Part shown: positions 5,740-5,842 of the stretch, piece by piece
Numbering within the stretch: position 1 is the stretch's first letter
Layout: every line of letters begins with the position of its first letter
Notes under the pieces: generated by a model
What the model was told of the DNA's origin: nothing
The model's input: the letters and a program-made list of their open reading frames with translations, nothing else
Databases searched by the model: none
NCBI GenBank assembly: GCA_002407865.1
Contig: DHPI01000010.1
Location: forward strand, 43,069 to 48,910
Length of the DNA stretch: 5,842 nucleotides
Direction of reading: 5' to 3'
Source: Spirochaetia bacterium UBA5368
GTDB lineage: Bacteria > Spirochaetota > UBA4802 > UBA5368
Translations under genes and position numbers: made by a program

Positions 5740-5771
5740 TCCGGAACCGCAAAATGTTACGCATTCCGGAA
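5740..5771. repeat. Paired TTCCGGA elements in the barrel-gene leader
   Basis: TCCGGAA lies at 5740-5746 and TTCCGGAA at 5764-5771 on the plus strand. Because TCCGGA is self-complementary, the two sites are both direct and inverted copies, about 25 bp apart, and could form a 7-bp hairpin with a 17-18-nt loop in the transcript. They sit just after the expected transcription start and before the start codon, a sensible place for a repressor operator or an RNA structure affecting translation. Confidence 0.4.
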
Positions 5772-5783
5772 AATAATCCCGGT

Positions 5784-5812
5784 ACTATCCACAATTCATA
5801 TTTTTATGTCAA
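5784..5812 (-). promoter_or_regulatory. Sigma70-type promoter of the barrel/lipoprotein unit
   Basis: On the minus strand a perfect -35 TTGACA (5807-5812) is separated by exactly 17 nt from GATAGT (5784-5789), which matches four of six bases of the -10 consensus. The spacer is AT-rich. Transcription would begin near 5777, giving a leader of about 57 nt before the ATG at 5720. No other gene lies between, so the site most likely drives both genes. Confidence 0.6.
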
Positions 5813-5842
5813 TACAAATAATTAAAACGCCGATTCCATGCC

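Noticed and set aside
5466..5825. 119-codon plus-strand open frame over the barrel gene and its promoter
   Set aside because: It is antisense to a coherent signal peptide and barrel strands and has no recognisable domain; the minus-strand gene and promoter explain the DNA.
1..5842. Mobile element, CRISPR array, tRNA or rRNA
   Set aside because: No transposase, integrase, regularly spaced repeats, tRNA-like cloverleaf or rRNA motifs were seen on either strand.

Overview
The window is ordinary, mostly housekeeping DNA from a diderm bacterium. Every convincing gene is on the minus strand, so transcription runs from the right edge (5842) to the left edge (1). The diderm assignment rests on a predicted outer-membrane beta-barrel protein with an export signal, followed by a lipoprotein, alongside genes for peptidoglycan and phospholipid synthesis. 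Base composition is mixed: the core genes are moderately GC-rich, with an AT-rich patch between about 3930 and 4380. The relaxed lipobox and the barrel-plus-lipoprotein pair would fit a spirochaete-like lineage, but this is a weak guess because no taxonomic marker gene is present.

Layout in transcription order. (1) 5842-5721 is a leader with a good sigma70-type promoter (TTGACA, 17-nt spacer, GATAGT) and a repeated TTCCGGA element. (2) 5720-4132 holds a two-gene unit: a small secreted beta-barrel protein and, overlapping it by four bases (ATGA), an unrecognised 336-residue lipoprotein. The last 85 or so codons of the lipoprotein are sharply AT-rich. (3) 4131-3779 is a 353-bp gap with three inverted repeats and no convincing gene. 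(4) 3778-2561 is lysC, a monofunctional aspartokinase with two ACT domains. It contains an internal Shine-Dalgarno and start codon placed to make a separate C-terminal regulatory beta subunit. (5) 2556-1447 is ddl, D-alanine--D-alanine ligase, four bases after lysC. (6) 1327-632 is a HAD-family phosphatase/phosphomutase-like enzyme ending in an intrinsic terminator. (7) 510-1 is pssA, phosphatidylserine synthase, cut by the left edge and apparently driven by its own promoter at 584-609.

Functionally, LysC opens the aspartate pathway that supplies diaminopimelate and lysine, while Ddl makes the D-Ala-D-Ala dipeptide; both feed the MurE/MurF steps of peptidoglycan precursor synthesis, which makes their tight pairing sensible. 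PssA starts phosphatidylserine/phosphatidylethanolamine synthesis for the membrane. The barrel protein and lipoprotein probably work together at the outer membrane, but their role is unknown.

I found no rRNA, tRNA, CRISPR array, transposase or integrase, and no sign of a wholly new system. The most interesting signals are the nested lysC start, the composition break inside the lipoprotein gene, and the uncharacterised barrel/lipoprotein pair.
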